The notes under the pieces were generated by a model. That model had not been told where the DNA came from. It saw nothing but the letters and a program-made list of their open reading frames with translations, and did no database searches. Below, one piece after another: positions 1 to 9,594 of a DNA stretch of 64,000 nt (the stretch's first letter is position 1; every line of letters starts with the position of its first letter). Origin of the DNA: Streptomyces prunicolor NBRC 13075 (lineage in GTDB: Bacteria > Actinomycetota > Actinomycetes > Streptomycetales > Streptomycetaceae). The stretch lies in NCBI RefSeq assembly GCF_000367365.1, contig NZ_BARF01000067.1, positions 1 through 64,000 on the forward strand, in the 5' to 3' direction. A program made the translations under genes and the position numbers.

Positions 1-854
1 GGGGGCGCTGCATCCATTAGCGGCTCCGCCGCGGGAGCCAGGACCTCACCCGCATCCCAAGCCGCACACGACAACGCACCAGCACTACGCGCCAGCGCAA
101 GCAACCCCTCAAGATCACACCCGGCGACCACCTGCGCCCCCATGGCCGCAACGGCCTCCACCGCAGCCGCCTGCCGCTCAGCAACCGGCACCAACCCCAA
201 ATGCCGAGAAGGCGTATCCACCTGAGGCGCCCGCCGCAACACCCCCAGCACAGGCACACCCGCCGAGTCCAACGCCTCCCGCAGCAAAGCCTCATGCCGG
301 TCGGACGCCACCTTGTTCAGGATCACGCCCCCGACCCGAACCTCCGGATCCCAGGAAGCAAACCCATGCACCAACGCCGCAACGGACCGTGACTGCGAAG
401 ACGCGTCGACGACCAGCACAACAGGCGCCCGCAGCAACTTCGCCACATGCGCCGTGGACGCCAACTCCCCTTCCCCCGCAGCCCCGTCGTACATCCCCAT
501 CACACCCTCGACAACAGCGAGATCACACCCGCGAGCACCGTGCGCGAACAGCGGCCCGACCAACTCCGGCCCGCACAGATACGCGTCGAGGTTCCGCCCC
601 ACCCGCCCGGTGGCAAGCGCGTGATACCCGGGATCGATGTAGTCCGGCCCGACCTTGTGCGGAGACACGGCAAGCCCCCGCGAGGCGAACGCGGCCATCA
701 ACCCCGTAGCAACGGTGGTCTTGCCACTACCGGAAGACGGCGCGGCAACAACCAACCGAGGAACGGAGACCAAGGAAGCCGAGGAAGCCGAGGAAGCCGA
801 GGAAGCCGAGGAAGCCGAGGAAGACGAGAAGGACAAGGAGGACGAGGAAGTCAC
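1..854 (-). CDS. cobB: Cobyrinate a,c-diamide synthase (CobB/CbiA), 3' part outside window
   Basis: This ATP- and glutamine-dependent enzyme amidates the a and c side chains of cobyrinate in corrin synthesis. The reading frame is open from the GTG at 854 to the window edge, so the protein is truncated here. After a Ser/Ala-rich start, residues about 33-46 carry the P-loop-like motif VAAPSSGSGKTT, followed by HKVGPDYIDPGYH and VVEGVMGMYDG, all typical of CbiA. The GTG lies 7 bp after the cobO stop, so it is the last visible gene of the operon. The first ~27 codons are built from a 9-bp repeat (ASS units) that family members normally lack. A later start (TTG near 776) would remove most of this tract, so the exact start is uncertain. 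Confidence 0.9.
   Translation of the reverse strand, partial: MTSSSSLSFSSSSASSASSASSASSASLVSVPRLVVAAPSSGSGKTTVATGLMAAFASRGLAVSPHKVGPDYIDPGYHALATGRVGRNLDAYLCGPELVGPLFAHGARGCDLAVVEGVMGMYDGAAGEGELASTAHVAKLLRAPVVLVVDASSQSRSVAALVHGFASWDPEVRVGGVILNKVASDRHEALLREALDSAGVPVLGVLRRAPQVDTPSRHLGLVPVAERQAAAVEAVAAMGAQVVAGCDLEGLLALARSAGALSCAAWDAGEVLAPAAEPLMDAAP
772..825. repeat. 9-bp coding microsatellite in the 5' end of cobB
   Basis: Four perfect tandem copies of gaggaagcc occupy 781-816, with imperfect copies on each side (772-780 and 817-825). Read on the minus strand they encode Ala-Ser-Ser units at the N terminus of CobB. The 9-bp unit keeps the frame if the copy number changes. Confidence 0.9.
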
Positions 855-861
855 GACAGAT

Positions 862-1461
862 TCACCACTCGATACCCCGCTGACCCTTCTGCCCGGCGTC
901 CATAGGGTGCTTGACCTTGGACATGTCGGTGACGAGGTCGGCGTACTCGACGAGCTTCTCGGGCGCGTTCCGCCCGGTGATCACAACGTGCTGGTTGCCG
1001 GGCCGATCCCGCAGCACGGAGACGACCTCATCGACATCGACCCATCCCCAGTGCATCGGATAGGCGAACTCGTCCAGCACGTACAACTTGTAGGTCTCGG
1101 CGGCAAGATCCCGCTTGACCTGCTCCCAGCCCTCCCGCGCCTTCTCCTCGTTGTCCATCTGGGAGTCGCGCTGAACCCACGACCACCCCTCACCCATCTT
1201 GTGCCAGTCGACGGACCCGCCCTCACCGGAAGCCCCCAGCACCCGAAGGGCGTTCTCCTCCCCGACCTTCCACTTCGCCGACTTGACGAACTGGAACACC
1301 CCGATCGGCCACCCCTGATTCCAGGCACGCAAGGCGAGCCCGAAAGCAGCGGTCGACTTGCCTTTCCCAACTCCCGTATGCACAACGACAAGTGGCCGAT
1401 TACGGCGCTGACGGGTCGTCAGGCCGTCGTCCGGTACGACACTCGGCTGCCCCTGCGGCAT
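862..1461 (-). CDS. cobO: Cob(I)yrinic acid a,c-diamide adenosyltransferase (CobO)
   Basis: This corrinoid adenosyltransferase transfers the adenosyl group of ATP to cob(I)alamin or its a,c-diamide precursor to form the Co-C bond. The 199-residue length is normal for CobO/BtuR. The P-loop HTGVGKGKST is at residues 28-37, followed by the family segments FQFVKSAKW and VLDEFAYPM, and ITGRNAPE near the C terminus. The ATG overlaps the TAA of the upstream chelatase gene by one base (TAATG), a sign of translational coupling. It is the fifth gene of the riboswitch-controlled cobalamin operon. Confidence 0.96.
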   Translation of the reverse strand: MPQGQPSVVPDDGLTTRQRRNRPLVVVHTGVGKGKSTAAFGLALRAWNQGWPIGVFQFVKSAKWKVGEENALRVLGASGEGGSVDWHKMGEGWSWVQRDSQMDNEEKAREGWEQVKRDLAAETYKLYVLDEFAYPMHWGWVDVDEVVSVLRDRPGNQHVVITGRNAPEKLVEYADLVTDMSKVKHPMDAGQKGQRGIEW

Positions 1462-3494
1462 TACGCGGCCCTCCTCTGTACGTCCTTCACGAGCCCGGCG
1501 ATCGAGTCCGCCCGCAACTCGTCCAACGTCACCGCCGTACCCTCCAGTTCACCGGCCAACTGCCCGGCCAGCCCGAGCCGTACGGGCCCCGACTCGCAGT
1601 CCACGACCACGGAGGCGACCCCGTCGGCGGCGAACAACCGAGCCGCCCGCCCGGCCAGCGCGACCGGCTCGGGCCCACCGGTGGCCCGCCCATCGGTCAC
1701 CACGACCACCAACGCCCGCCGAGCCGGATCCCGCAACCGCTCCACCCGCAGCACGTCATGCGCCTTGAGCAGCCCGGCCGCGAGCGGCGTACGCCCCCCG
1801 GTCGGCAACGACTCCAGCCGTACGGCGGCGGCGTCCACGGAGGAAGTCGGCGGCAGGGCAACATCGGCGGCCGAACCCCGGAAGGTCACCAGCCCCACCT
1901 TGTCCCGCCGTTGATACGCATCGAGCAGCAACGACAGCACAGCCCCCTTCACCGCACTCATCCGCTGCCGCGCCGCCATCGACCCGGAGGCATCCACGAC
2001 GAACAGCACGAGGTTGCCCTCACGCCCTTCCCGTGTCGCCTGCCGCAGATCGTCCCGCCGCACGACCAGCCCACGCCCGGCCCGCCCGCGCGCCAGCTGA
2101 TGCGGTGCCGCAGCCTGCACGGTCGCCGCCAAGTGCAGCTTGGTGAGCGCCCCTTGGGGCCGCCGGGCCCCGGTGGTCCGCCCGTGCTCGGTCCGCGCCC
2201 GCGAACGCCGCCCGGCGGCACCCTCGCCGAGACCCGGCACGCTCAACACCTTGGTCCGGAAGGGCTCGGAGGCGCGTACGGGCTGCTGCTCACCGGAACC
2301 GGAAGGCTGCGGCTCCCCGCCTTCGCCGGCCTCGGGCTGCGCGGCCGTGTCACCGCCCTGGGGACCGTCCGAGTCGTCCTCGGGCGACTGCCCACCGCCG
2401 CCACCCGGACCGTCGGGACCATCCGGCCCCGGATCGTCGTCCTCGGGCCCCTGCGTCGGCTCCTGTTCCTGCGTCTGCTCCTGCTCCGCGAACTCCTCCA
2501 ACGTCTCGTCGAGCTTGTTCTCGTCAAGTCCCGGCGCGTCGAAGGGATTTCGCCGCCGCCGGTGCGGCAGCGCGAGCAACGCGGCCTGCCGTACGTCCTC
2601 GGCGAGCACATCGGTCCGCCCGGCCCACGCGGCCAGTGCGGTCGCCGTACGGGCCATCACGATGTCGGCCCGCATGCCGTCCACCTCGAAGGCGGCACAG
2701 GTCGCCGCGATCTGCCGCAGCGCCCCGTCGCCCAGCCGCACGGACGGCAACAGCGCACGCGCGGCGATGATGCGCGCCCGTACGGAGGACTCCTCGTCCG
2801 CCCAGCGCGCGGTGAAGGCGGCCGGTTCGTCGTCGTAGGCGAGCCTGCGCCGTACGACCTCCACCCGCTGGTCGGGTTCCCGCGAGGCCGCGACCTCCAC
2901 GGTCAGCCCGAATCGGTCGAGCAACTGCGGTCGCAGTTCGCCCTCTTCGGGGTTCATGGTGCCGACGAGCAGGAAGCGGGCGGCGTGCCGGACGGAGACG
3001 CCTTCGCGTTCGACGTACGACGCGCCCATCGCCGCCGCGTCCAACAGCAGGTCGACCAGATGGTCGTGGAGGAGGTTGACCTCGTCGACGTACAGGATTC
3101 CCCGGTGCGCGTCGGCGAGCAGGCCCGGTTCGAAAGCCTTGACGCCCTCGGCGAGTGCCCGCTCGATGTCGAGGGCGCCGACGAGCCGGTCCTCGGAGGC
3201 GCCGACCGGCAACTCGACCATGCGAGCGGGGCGTTGGACCCCGGGTCCGGTCTCGTGCGGCCCGTCCGGGCAGGCCGGGTCGGGGGAGGAGGGATCGCAG
3301 GAGAAGCGGCAGCCGGGCACGACGGCGACCTCCGGCAGCAGCGCCGAAAGCGCGCGCACGGCCGTCGACTTGGCGGTGCCCTTCTCGCCGCGCACCAGCA
3401 CACCGCCGACCGCCGGCGACACGGCGTTCAGCAGCAGCGCGAGCCGCAGATCGTCCTGGCCGACAACGGCCGTGAACGGAAAGGGAGTTGTCAC
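1461..3494 (-). CDS. Fused AAA+/VWA cobalt (magnesium-chelatase-like) chelatase subunit
   Basis: This 677-residue protein combines the two small chelatase subunits in one chain. The N-terminal AAA+ ATPase has Walker A GEKGTAKST (residues 36-44), a Cys-containing insert (about 63-75) and Walker B VDEVNLL (136-142). An acidic, Pro/Gly-rich linker spans about 340-420, and the C-terminal von Willebrand A domain carries the MIDAS motif DASGSM (501-506). With CobN it should form the ATP-driven chelatase that inserts cobalt. The start chosen is GTG 3494, which overlaps the cobN stop as GTGA. Longer upstream reading runs inside cobN and is discarded. BchI/BchD-like subunits acting with CobN are usual in actinomycetes, and the operon supports cobalt rather than magnesium. 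Confidence 0.93.
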   Translation of the reverse strand: MTTPFPFTAVVGQDDLRLALLLNAVSPAVGGVLVRGEKGTAKSTAVRALSALLPEVAVVPGCRFSCDPSSPDPACPDGPHETGPGVQRPARMVELPVGASEDRLVGALDIERALAEGVKAFEPGLLADAHRGILYVDEVNLLHDHLVDLLLDAAAMGASYVEREGVSVRHAARFLLVGTMNPEEGELRPQLLDRFGLTVEVAASREPDQRVEVVRRRLAYDDEPAAFTARWADEESSVRARIIAARALLPSVRLGDGALRQIAATCAAFEVDGMRADIVMARTATALAAWAGRTDVLAEDVRQAALLALPHRRRRNPFDAPGLDENKLDETLEEFAEQEQTQEQEPTQGPEDDDPGPDGPDGPGGGGGQSPEDDSDGPQGGDTAAQPEAGEGGEPQPSGSGEQQPVRASEPFRTKVLSVPGLGEGAAGRRSRARTEHGRTTGARRPQGALTKLHLAATVQAAAPHQLARGRAGRGLVVRRDDLRQATREGREGNLVLFVVDASGSMAARQRMSAVKGAVLSLLLDAYQRRDKVGLVTFRGSAADVALPPTSSVDAAAVRLESLPTGGRTPLAAGLLKAHDVLRVERLRDPARRALVVVVTDGRATGGPEPVALAGRAARLFAADGVASVVVDCESGPVRLGLAGQLAGELEGTAVTLDELRADSIAGLVKDVQRRAA

Positions 3495-6400
3495 TGGTCG
3501 TCGCCCTCCAGGTCGCCTTCGAGCTCCAGGTAGGTGGCCCGCAGTCGTTCCAGCGTGTCCGCGTCCGGCTCGGCCCACAGGCCACGCTCGGCCGCTTCGA
3601 GCAGCCGCTCGGTGATGCCGCGCAGCGCCCATGGGTTGGACTTCTTCATGAAGTCCCGGTTCTCCGGGTCGAAGACGTACTCCGCGCTGAGCTTCTCGTA
3701 CATCCAGTCGTCGACGACCCCGGCCGTAGCGTCGTAGCCGAAGAGGTAGTCGACGGTCGCCGCCATCTCGAAGGCGCCCTTGTATCCGTGCCGTCGCATC
3801 GCCGCCATCCAGCGGGGGTTGACGACCCGCGCCCGGAAGACCCGGTGCGTCTCCTCGCCCAGCGTGCGCGTCTTCACCTGGTCCGGTGTCGCCGAGTCAC
3901 CCACGTACGCCTCGGGGCTGGTGCCCGTCAGGTGGCGGACCATGGCGACCATGCCGCCGTGGTACTGGAAGTAGTCGTCCGCGTCGACGAGATCGTGCTC
4001 GCGGGTGTCAACGTTCTTGGCGGCTACGGCAATTCGCTTGAACGCGGTCTCCATATCGCCCCGCGCCGCCCGCCCGTCGAGCCCACGCCCGTAGGCGTAC
4101 CCGCCCCACACCGCGTACACCTCGGCCAGGTCGGCATCCGAACGCCAGTTGCGCGCGTCGATCAGCGGCAGCAGACCGGCGCCGTACGCCCCCGGCTTGG
4201 AGCCGAAGATGCGGGCCGTGGCCCGGCGTCGGTCGCCGTGTTCGGCGGTGTCCTCGTCGGCGTGCTTGCGGACGTAGTTGGACTCGGGCGGCTCCTCCAG
4301 TTCGGCCACCGCCCGCACCGCGTCGTCGATCAATCCGACGACGTGCGGGAACGCGTCCCGGAAGAAGCCGGAGATGCGCACCGTGACGTCGATGCGCGGC
4401 CGGCCCAACTCCGTGACGGGCACGATCTCGAAGCCGGTCACCCGGCGCGAGGCGTCGTCCCAGACGGGACGGCAGCCCAGCAGCGCGAGGATCTCGGCGA
4501 TGTCGTCACCCTGGGTGCGCATCGCCGACGTACCCCACACCGTGAGCCCGACGGACTGGGGGAACTCGCCGTTGTCCTGGAGGTAGCGCTGCACGAGCGA
4601 GTCGGCCAGGGCCTGCCCGACCTCCCAACTCAGCCTGGACGGAATGGCCTTGGGGTCGACGGAGTAGAAGTTCCGGCCGGTCGGCAGGACGTTGACCAGA
4701 CCGCGGGTCGGGGAGCCCGACGGACCCGCCGGGACGTAGCCGCCGTTGAGCGCGAGCAGGATGTGGTCGATCTCGTCGGTCGTGCGGGCGAGTCGGGGTA
4801 CGACCTCGACGCAGGCGAACTCCAACACCGCGACGGCGTCCGGGAGTTCGGTGCCGATGACGGCGCGGACGAGCGCGGGGACGGCCGTGACCTCCCACTC
4901 CTGGGACTCCATGCCCTCGGCGAACCGGCGGCACAGCTGCTCCAGCAGATCGATCGCGTCGGCGGCGGAACGGGCCGGCCCGTCGACCAGCTCGCTCAGC
5001 TCCACCGGCACCTTCACCGGCGCCCCCGGCTCGGCCAGCAACTCCTTCTCCACCAGGCCGAAATGCTCGGCCAGCGCGGCCCGCAGACCCGGCAGCGCGT
5101 TCGCCTTACCGCCCCACACCTGCGAGGCGCGCAGCACCGCGAGCACGAGGTTCACGCGCGCCTCGCCGACCGGACCGCCGCCGAGGATGTGCAGTCCGTC
5201 GCGGATCTGCACGTCCTTGATCTCGCACAGATAGCCGTCGATGTGCATCACGAACTCGTCGAACACCGCGTCGTCCGGCTGGTCGTCCACATGCAGGTCG
5301 TGGTGCAGCTCGGCCGCCTTCACCAGCGTCCAGATCTGCGCGCGCACGGCCGGCGCCTTCGTCGGGTCCAGATCGGACACGAGGGCGTACTCGTCGAGGA
5401 GTTGCTCCAGCTTCGCCAGATCGCCGTAGGTGTCGGCACGCGCCATCGGCGGCACCAGGTGGTCGACGACCGTGGCGTGCCCGCGCCGCTTGGCCTGCGT
5501 CCCCTCGCCGGGGTCGTTGACGATGAACGGGTAGATCAGGGGAAGTTCACCCAGTACGGCATCCGGCGCGCAGCCGCTGCTGAGCCCAAGTCCCTTGCCG
5601 GGCAGCCATTCCATGGTGCCGTGCTTGCCCATGTGGATGATCGCGTCGGCGTCGAAGCTGTTGTCCAGCCAGCGGTACGCGGCCATGTAGTGGTGCGAGG
5701 GCGGCATGTCGGGGTCGTGGTAGATCGCGATCGGGTTCTCGCCGAAGCCGCGCGGCGGCTGGATCATCACGACGACGTTCCCGAACTGGAGCGAGGCGAG
5801 CACGATGTCGTCGCCGTCGACGTAGAGGTTGCCGGGCGGCTCGCCCCACGCGTCCAACATGCCCTGCCTGAGCTCCGGTTCGAGCTTGTCGAACCATGCC
5901 TGGTAGTCGGCGAGCGGCACGCGCGCGGGCGCGGCGGCCAGCTGCTCCTCCGTCAGCCACTCCACGTCGTGGCCACCGGCGTTGATGAGCCGGTGGATCA
6001 ACTCGTCCCCGTTGTCCGGGTGTTCGTCGACCCCGTACCCGGCGTCCCGCAGGGCATCAAGCACTCGAATCGCAGAAGCGGGCGTGTCCAGACCGACCGC
6101 GTTGCCGACCCGCGAGTGCTTCGTCGGATAGGCGGTGAAGACGATCGCGAGCTTCTTCTCGGCGTTCGGCTGGTCCTTCAACTTCGCGTGCCGTACGGCG
6201 ATTCCGGCGACCCGCGCGGCCCGCTCGGGGTCGGCGACGTAGACCGGGACGTCGTCCGGACCCTGCTCCTTGAAGGAGAACGGGACCGTGATCAGCCGCC
6301 CGTCGAACTCGGGGATCGCGACCTGCATCGCGGCGTCCATGGGGGAGAGGGCGGCGGAGGACTCGTCCCAGGTCGCCCTGGACGACGTAAGGCAAAGTCC

Positions 6401-7144
6401 TTGCAGCACAGGGACGTTGAGGTCGGCGAGCGCGCCGATGTCCCACGCCTCCTCGTCACCGCCGGCCGATGCCTGCGAGGCGTGCGTACCGCCCGCGGCG
6501 AGGACGGTGGCGATGAGCGCGTCGGCCTTGCCGAGGATCTCGTACAGCCCGGAGTCGGCACCGCGCAGTGAACCGCAGTACACGGCAAGGGCGTTGGCGC
6601 CCTTCGCCTCGATCTGGTCGCAGAGGGTGTCCACGAAGGCGGTGTTGCCGCTGAGGTGATGCGCCCGGTAGAAGAGGACGCCGACCGTCGGCCGGCCCTC
6701 GACGAAGGCACGCTCGCCGTGGACGCCGAACTCGGCCATCTTCCGCGGCTCTTCGAAGCCCTCGCCTGTGAGCAGCACGGTGTCCGAGAGGAACCGGGCG
6801 AGTTCGACGAGGTTCTCCGGACCGCCCTCGACGAGATACCTGAGCGCCTCGGCGACCACACCCGCCGGTACCGACGACTCGGCCATCAACTCCGCGTCGG
6901 GGACGGCCTCCCCGCCCAGCAGCACGGTCGGAATCCCGGACGCCTTCAGCGCGGCGAGCCCGTCCTCCCAGGCACGCTTGCCGCCGAGCAGTCGTACGAC
7001 GGCGATGTCCGAACCGGAGATCAGGGCGGGGAGTTCCTCCGCCGCGTCCACCCGGGACGGGTTGCCGATCCGGTACCCGGCGCCGGAGGCCCGGGCCGCC
7101 AGCAGATCCGTGTCGGCGGTCGACAACAACAACACTGTGCTCAT
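3491..7144 (-). CDS. cobN: Cobaltochelatase large subunit CobN
   Basis: CobN is the large, corrin-binding subunit that inserts Co2+ into hydrogenobyrinate a,c-diamide with the AAA+/VWA partner encoded next to it. The 1217-residue size and the many conserved segments (for example FTAYPTKHSRVGNA, HMGKHGTMEWLPGKG and FQYHGGMVAMVRHL) match the CobN/BchH family. The ATG at 7144 overlaps the cobQ stop as ATGA, and the 3' end overlaps the chelatase start as GTGA. A longer upstream frame exists but lies inside cobQ. The protein is expected to be cytosolic. The cobaltochelatase route indicates the aerobic (late cobalt insertion) version of the pathway. Confidence 0.97.
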   Translation of the reverse strand: MSTVLLLSTADTDLLAARASGAGYRIGNPSRVDAAEELPALISGSDIAVVRLLGGKRAWEDGLAALKASGIPTVLLGGEAVPDAELMAESSVPAGVVAEALRYLVEGGPENLVELARFLSDTVLLTGEGFEEPRKMAEFGVHGERAFVEGRPTVGVLFYRAHHLSGNTAFVDTLCDQIEAKGANALAVYCGSLRGADSGLYEILGKADALIATVLAAGGTHASQASAGGDEEAWDIGALADLNVPVLQGLCLTSSRATWDESSAALSPMDAAMQVAIPEFDGRLITVPFSFKEQGPDDVPVYVADPERAARVAGIAVRHAKLKDQPNAEKKLAIVFTAYPTKHSRVGNAVGLDTPASAIRVLDALRDAGYGVDEHPDNGDELIHRLINAGGHDVEWLTEEQLAAAPARVPLADYQAWFDKLEPELRQGMLDAWGEPPGNLYVDGDDIVLASLQFGNVVVMIQPPRGFGENPIAIYHDPDMPPSHHYMAAYRWLDNSFDADAIIHMGKHGTMEWLPGKGLGLSSGCAPDAVLGELPLIYPFIVNDPGEGTQAKRRGHATVVDHLVPPMARADTYGDLAKLEQLLDEYALVSDLDPTKAPAVRAQIWTLVKAAELHHDLHVDDQPDDAVFDEFVMHIDGYLCEIKDVQIRDGLHILGGGPVGEARVNLVLAVLRASQVWGGKANALPGLRAALAEHFGLVEKELLAEPGAPVKVPVELSELVDGPARSAADAIDLLEQLCRRFAEGMESQEWEVTAVPALVRAVIGTELPDAVAVLEFACVEVVPRLARTTDEIDHILLALNGGYVPAGPSGSPTRGLVNVLPTGRNFYSVDPKAIPSRLSWEVGQALADSLVQRYLQDNGEFPQSVGLTVWGTSAMRTQGDDIAEILALLGCRPVWDDASRRVTGFEIVPVTELGRPRIDVTVRISGFFRDAFPHVVGLIDDAVRAVAELEEPPESNYVRKHADEDTAEHGDRRRATARIFGSKPGAYGAGLLPLIDARNWRSDADLAEVYAVWGGYAYGRGLDGRAARGDMETAFKRIAVAAKNVDTREHDLVDADDYFQYHGGMVAMVRHLTGTSPEAYVGDSATPDQVKTRTLGEETHRVFRARVVNPRWMAAMRRHGYKGAFEMAATVDYLFGYDATAGVVDDWMYEKLSAEYVFDPENRDFMKKSNPWALRGITERLLEAAERGLWAEPDADTLERLRATYLELEGDLEGDDQ

Positions 7145-8652
7145 GCGGGCGCTCCCGGTGGAATGAAAGGCAGTCCTTGCGGCGCGCCGGACTCGATGAG
7201 TCGCCAGAGCGCGTCCGTGTCCGCGTGCTGTTCGATGAGGTCGCCGAGCCGGTCGAGCTGCTCCTCGCGCAGCGCGGCGAACGAGGTGTCGGGCGCCGGT
7301 ACGAACCGGCGGCCCGCGGCGGCCGCCACCTCGCGCAGAAACGCCCGCCGGAACCCGTCCGACTCCAGCGAGCCGTGCCAGTGGGTGCCCCAGGTCTGAC
7401 CGACCCGACAGCCGTCCAAGAAGGTTTCCCCGCCGGTCAGTTGGGCGACCCCGTGATGGATCTCGTACCCCTCGACCGGTTCGCCGAGGGCTTCGCCGAC
7501 GGGCCGAGTGAGGGTCTTCTCGCGAGCGAACCGCACACGCAGCGGCAGCACCCCAAGTCCCTCCACCGCCCCCTGCCGGCTCTCGACCTCGTCGTCGATG
7601 TGCTCGCCGAGGATCTGAAAGCCGCCGCAGATACCGAGAGTTGGCCGCTGCTCGGCGGCCCTGCGCACGAGGGCTTCCGCAAGTCCCCGCTCCCGCAGCC
7701 ACTCCAGCGCCTTCACCGTCCCCCGGGTGCCGGGGATCACGACGAGGTCCGCGTCGGCCAACTCCTCCGGCCGGTCCACGAACCGCACCACGACGCCCGG
7801 TTCGGCGGCCAGCGCGTCCACGTCGGTGAAGTTGGACATGAGGGGGATCGCGCAGACGGCGACCCGCAACACGTCCTCGCCGACCGGCGGCGCGGTGTTC
7901 GACTCGCGCACGGTGCCGCGCAGCGAGATCCGCAGCCCGTCCTCCTCGTCGATCCCGAGCCCGTGCCGGAACGGCAGCACGCCGTACGTCCGCCGCCCGG
8001 TGAGGTCGTGCAGCATCTCCAACCCCGGTTCCAGCAGCGACACATCGCCCCGGAACTTGTTGACGAGGAACCCGGCGACGAACGCCTGGTCCTCGGGGCT
8101 GAGCAGCGCGACGGTCCCGAAGAAGGAGGCGAAGACGCCCCCGCGGTCGATGTCGCCGACGACGAGAACGGGCAGTCCCGCATTGCGCGCGATGCCCATG
8201 TTCACGATGTCGGTCCGCCGCAGATTGATCTCGGCGGGACTGCCGGCCCCCTCACAGATCACCGCGTCATACGTGCCCCGCAACTCGGCGAGACAGTCCA
8301 ACACGGTCCCGAGCAGGGCCTCTTGGCGCCCGCCGTGATACCCACGGGCACTCATCTCGCCAACGGGCTTGCCCATGAGGACGACTTGGCTGGTGCGGTC
8401 GCTGCCCGGCTTCAGCAGCACGGGATTCATCAGCGCGGTCGGCTCGATCCGGCACGCCTGCGCCTGCATGGCCTGCGCCCGCCCGATCTCGGCGCCCTCG
8501 CGTGTCACGAACGAGTTCAGGGACATGTTCTGTGCCTTGAACGGCGCCACCTTCACGCCCTGCCGTACCAGCCACCGGCAGATCCCGGCGGTGACGACAC
8601 TCTTGCCGGCGTCCGAGGTGGTGCCGGCCACCAACAGCCCGCCGCCGCTCAT
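7141..8652 (-). CDS. cobQ: Cobyric acid synthase CobQ
   Basis: CobQ amidates the b, d, e and g side chains of adenosylcobyrinate a,c-diamide using glutamine and ATP. The 503-residue protein has the dethiobiotin-synthetase-like nucleotide motif GTTSDAGKS (residues 10-18), the family segment PFKAQNMSLNS, and a C-terminal class I glutamine amidotransferase-like domain with the nucleophile motif GICGGFQILG and a later THWHGSLE. The ATG at 8652 overlaps the cobD stop (ATGA) and its own stop overlaps cobN the same way, so it is tightly coupled inside the operon. The start fits family members that begin immediately before the nucleotide loop. Confidence 0.97.
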   Translation of the reverse strand: MSGGGLLVAGTTSDAGKSVVTAGICRWLVRQGVKVAPFKAQNMSLNSFVTREGAEIGRAQAMQAQACRIEPTALMNPVLLKPGSDRTSQVVLMGKPVGEMSARGYHGGRQEALLGTVLDCLAELRGTYDAVICEGAGSPAEINLRRTDIVNMGIARNAGLPVLVVGDIDRGGVFASFFGTVALLSPEDQAFVAGFLVNKFRGDVSLLEPGLEMLHDLTGRRTYGVLPFRHGLGIDEEDGLRISLRGTVRESNTAPPVGEDVLRVAVCAIPLMSNFTDVDALAAEPGVVVRFVDRPEELADADLVVIPGTRGTVKALEWLRERGLAEALVRRAAEQRPTLGICGGFQILGEHIDDEVESRQGAVEGLGVLPLRVRFAREKTLTRPVGEALGEPVEGYEIHHGVAQLTGGETFLDGCRVGQTWGTHWHGSLESDGFRRAFLREVAAAAGRRFVPAPDTSFAALREEQLDRLGDLIEQHADTDALWRLIESGAPQGLPFIPPGAPA

Positions 8653-9590
8653 GACTTGCGTCCCTTCACGAGGAGCCGCCCGGCGACACTGACGCCGAGC
8701 GCGAGCAGACCGACGCGCCGGGACAGCCGTACGGCACGCGCGATGTCCGGCACGGCGACGGCGCGTCCGTCGCCGTTGAGCACGGGCCGGTGTTCGACCC
8801 GGCCGCCGTAGGAGAGCGTTCCGCCGAGGCGTACGCCGAGGGCTCCCGCGAAAGAGGCCTCCACGGGGCCGGCGTTGGGGCTCGGGTGTTTGCGGGCGTC
8901 GGTGCGCCAGGCGCGTGCCGCTCCGCGTGGGTCGCCGCCCGCGACGGTCGCGAGGGCGGCGGTGAGGCGGGCGCCCGGCCAGCCGGCGACGTCGTCGAGG
9001 CGGGCCGAAGCCCAGCCGTAGCGGCGGTACTTGGCCGACTTGTGGCCGACCATGGCGTCGAGGGTGTTCACGGCCCGGAAGCCGAGCAGGCCCGGGACGC
9101 CCGCGATGCCGCCCCACACCAGGGCGCCGACGACCGCGTCGGAGGTGTTCTCGGCGACGGACTCGACGACGGCCCGGGCGATCCCGTCGGCGTCGAGGGA
9201 CTGCGGGTCCCGCCCACAGAGGTGGGGGAGTCGGGCCCGGGCACCGTCGATGTCACCGGCCTCCAGCGCGCGCCCGATGACCCCGGCCTCGCGCGCGAGG
9301 GAGGCCCCGCCGAGGACGGCCCAGGTGGCGGCGGCGGTGAGGGCGGCAGAGGCCGTACGGGAAGGTCGTAGGGCCGAAGTGGCCGTGGCGGCGAGGGTGA
9401 TGGTGCCACCGACGCACACGGCGGTGTGCAGGGCGCCCCAGCCTCGGTGGTCGCGCCACAGCACCTGTTCCACGGCACCGGCGGCACGGCCGAAGGCGGC
9501 GACCGGATGCCTGCGGCGGGGATCGCCGAGCAGGTGGTCGCCGAGGAGGCCGGCGGCGGCGCCGTACGCGTAGACGCGATCGGCACGCAT
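8649..9590 (-). CDS. cobD: Adenosylcobinamide-phosphate synthase CobD/CbiB
   Basis: This integral membrane protein attaches the aminopropanol arm to adenosylcobyric acid to give adenosylcobinamide (phosphate). The 313-residue protein has the family features: an N-terminal GDHLLGDPRRRHPVAAFG segment, several hydrophobic stretches, VAENTSDAVVGAL near the middle and NTLDAMVGHKSAKYRRYGWA after it. The chosen ATG (9590) gives the usual family N terminus, but no good ribosome-binding site precedes it. Instead a 19-codon ORF ends 4 bp upstream, so translation may be coupled. It is the first structural gene downstream of the cobalamin riboswitch. Confidence 0.94.
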   Translation of the reverse strand: MRADRVYAYGAAAGLLGDHLLGDPRRRHPVAAFGRAAGAVEQVLWRDHRGWGALHTAVCVGGTITLAATATSALRPSRTASAALTAAATWAVLGGASLAREAGVIGRALEAGDIDGARARLPHLCGRDPQSLDADGIARAVVESVAENTSDAVVGALVWGGIAGVPGLLGFRAVNTLDAMVGHKSAKYRRYGWASARLDDVAGWPGARLTAALATVAGGDPRGAARAWRTDARKHPSPNAGPVEASFAGALGVRLGGTLSYGGRVEHRPVLNGDGRAVAVPDIARAVRLSRRVGLLALGVSVAGRLLVKGRKS

Positions 9591-9594
9591 CGGC

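Noticed and set aside
6380..6392. TTA codon in cobN
   Set aside because: The letters occur, but the CobN frame reads CTT ACG, so no TTA leucine codon is used. The same holds at 11422 in pit (TTT ACG).
3488..6571. A 1027-codon open frame on the plus strand opposite cobN
   Set aside because: It is antisense to a full-length, motif-rich CobN, has no family motif, and its composition (Val/Arg/Gly/His) is what the third-codon GC bias of the real gene produces. The 835-codon frame opposite the FHA-ABC gene (60530-63037) was rejected on the same grounds.
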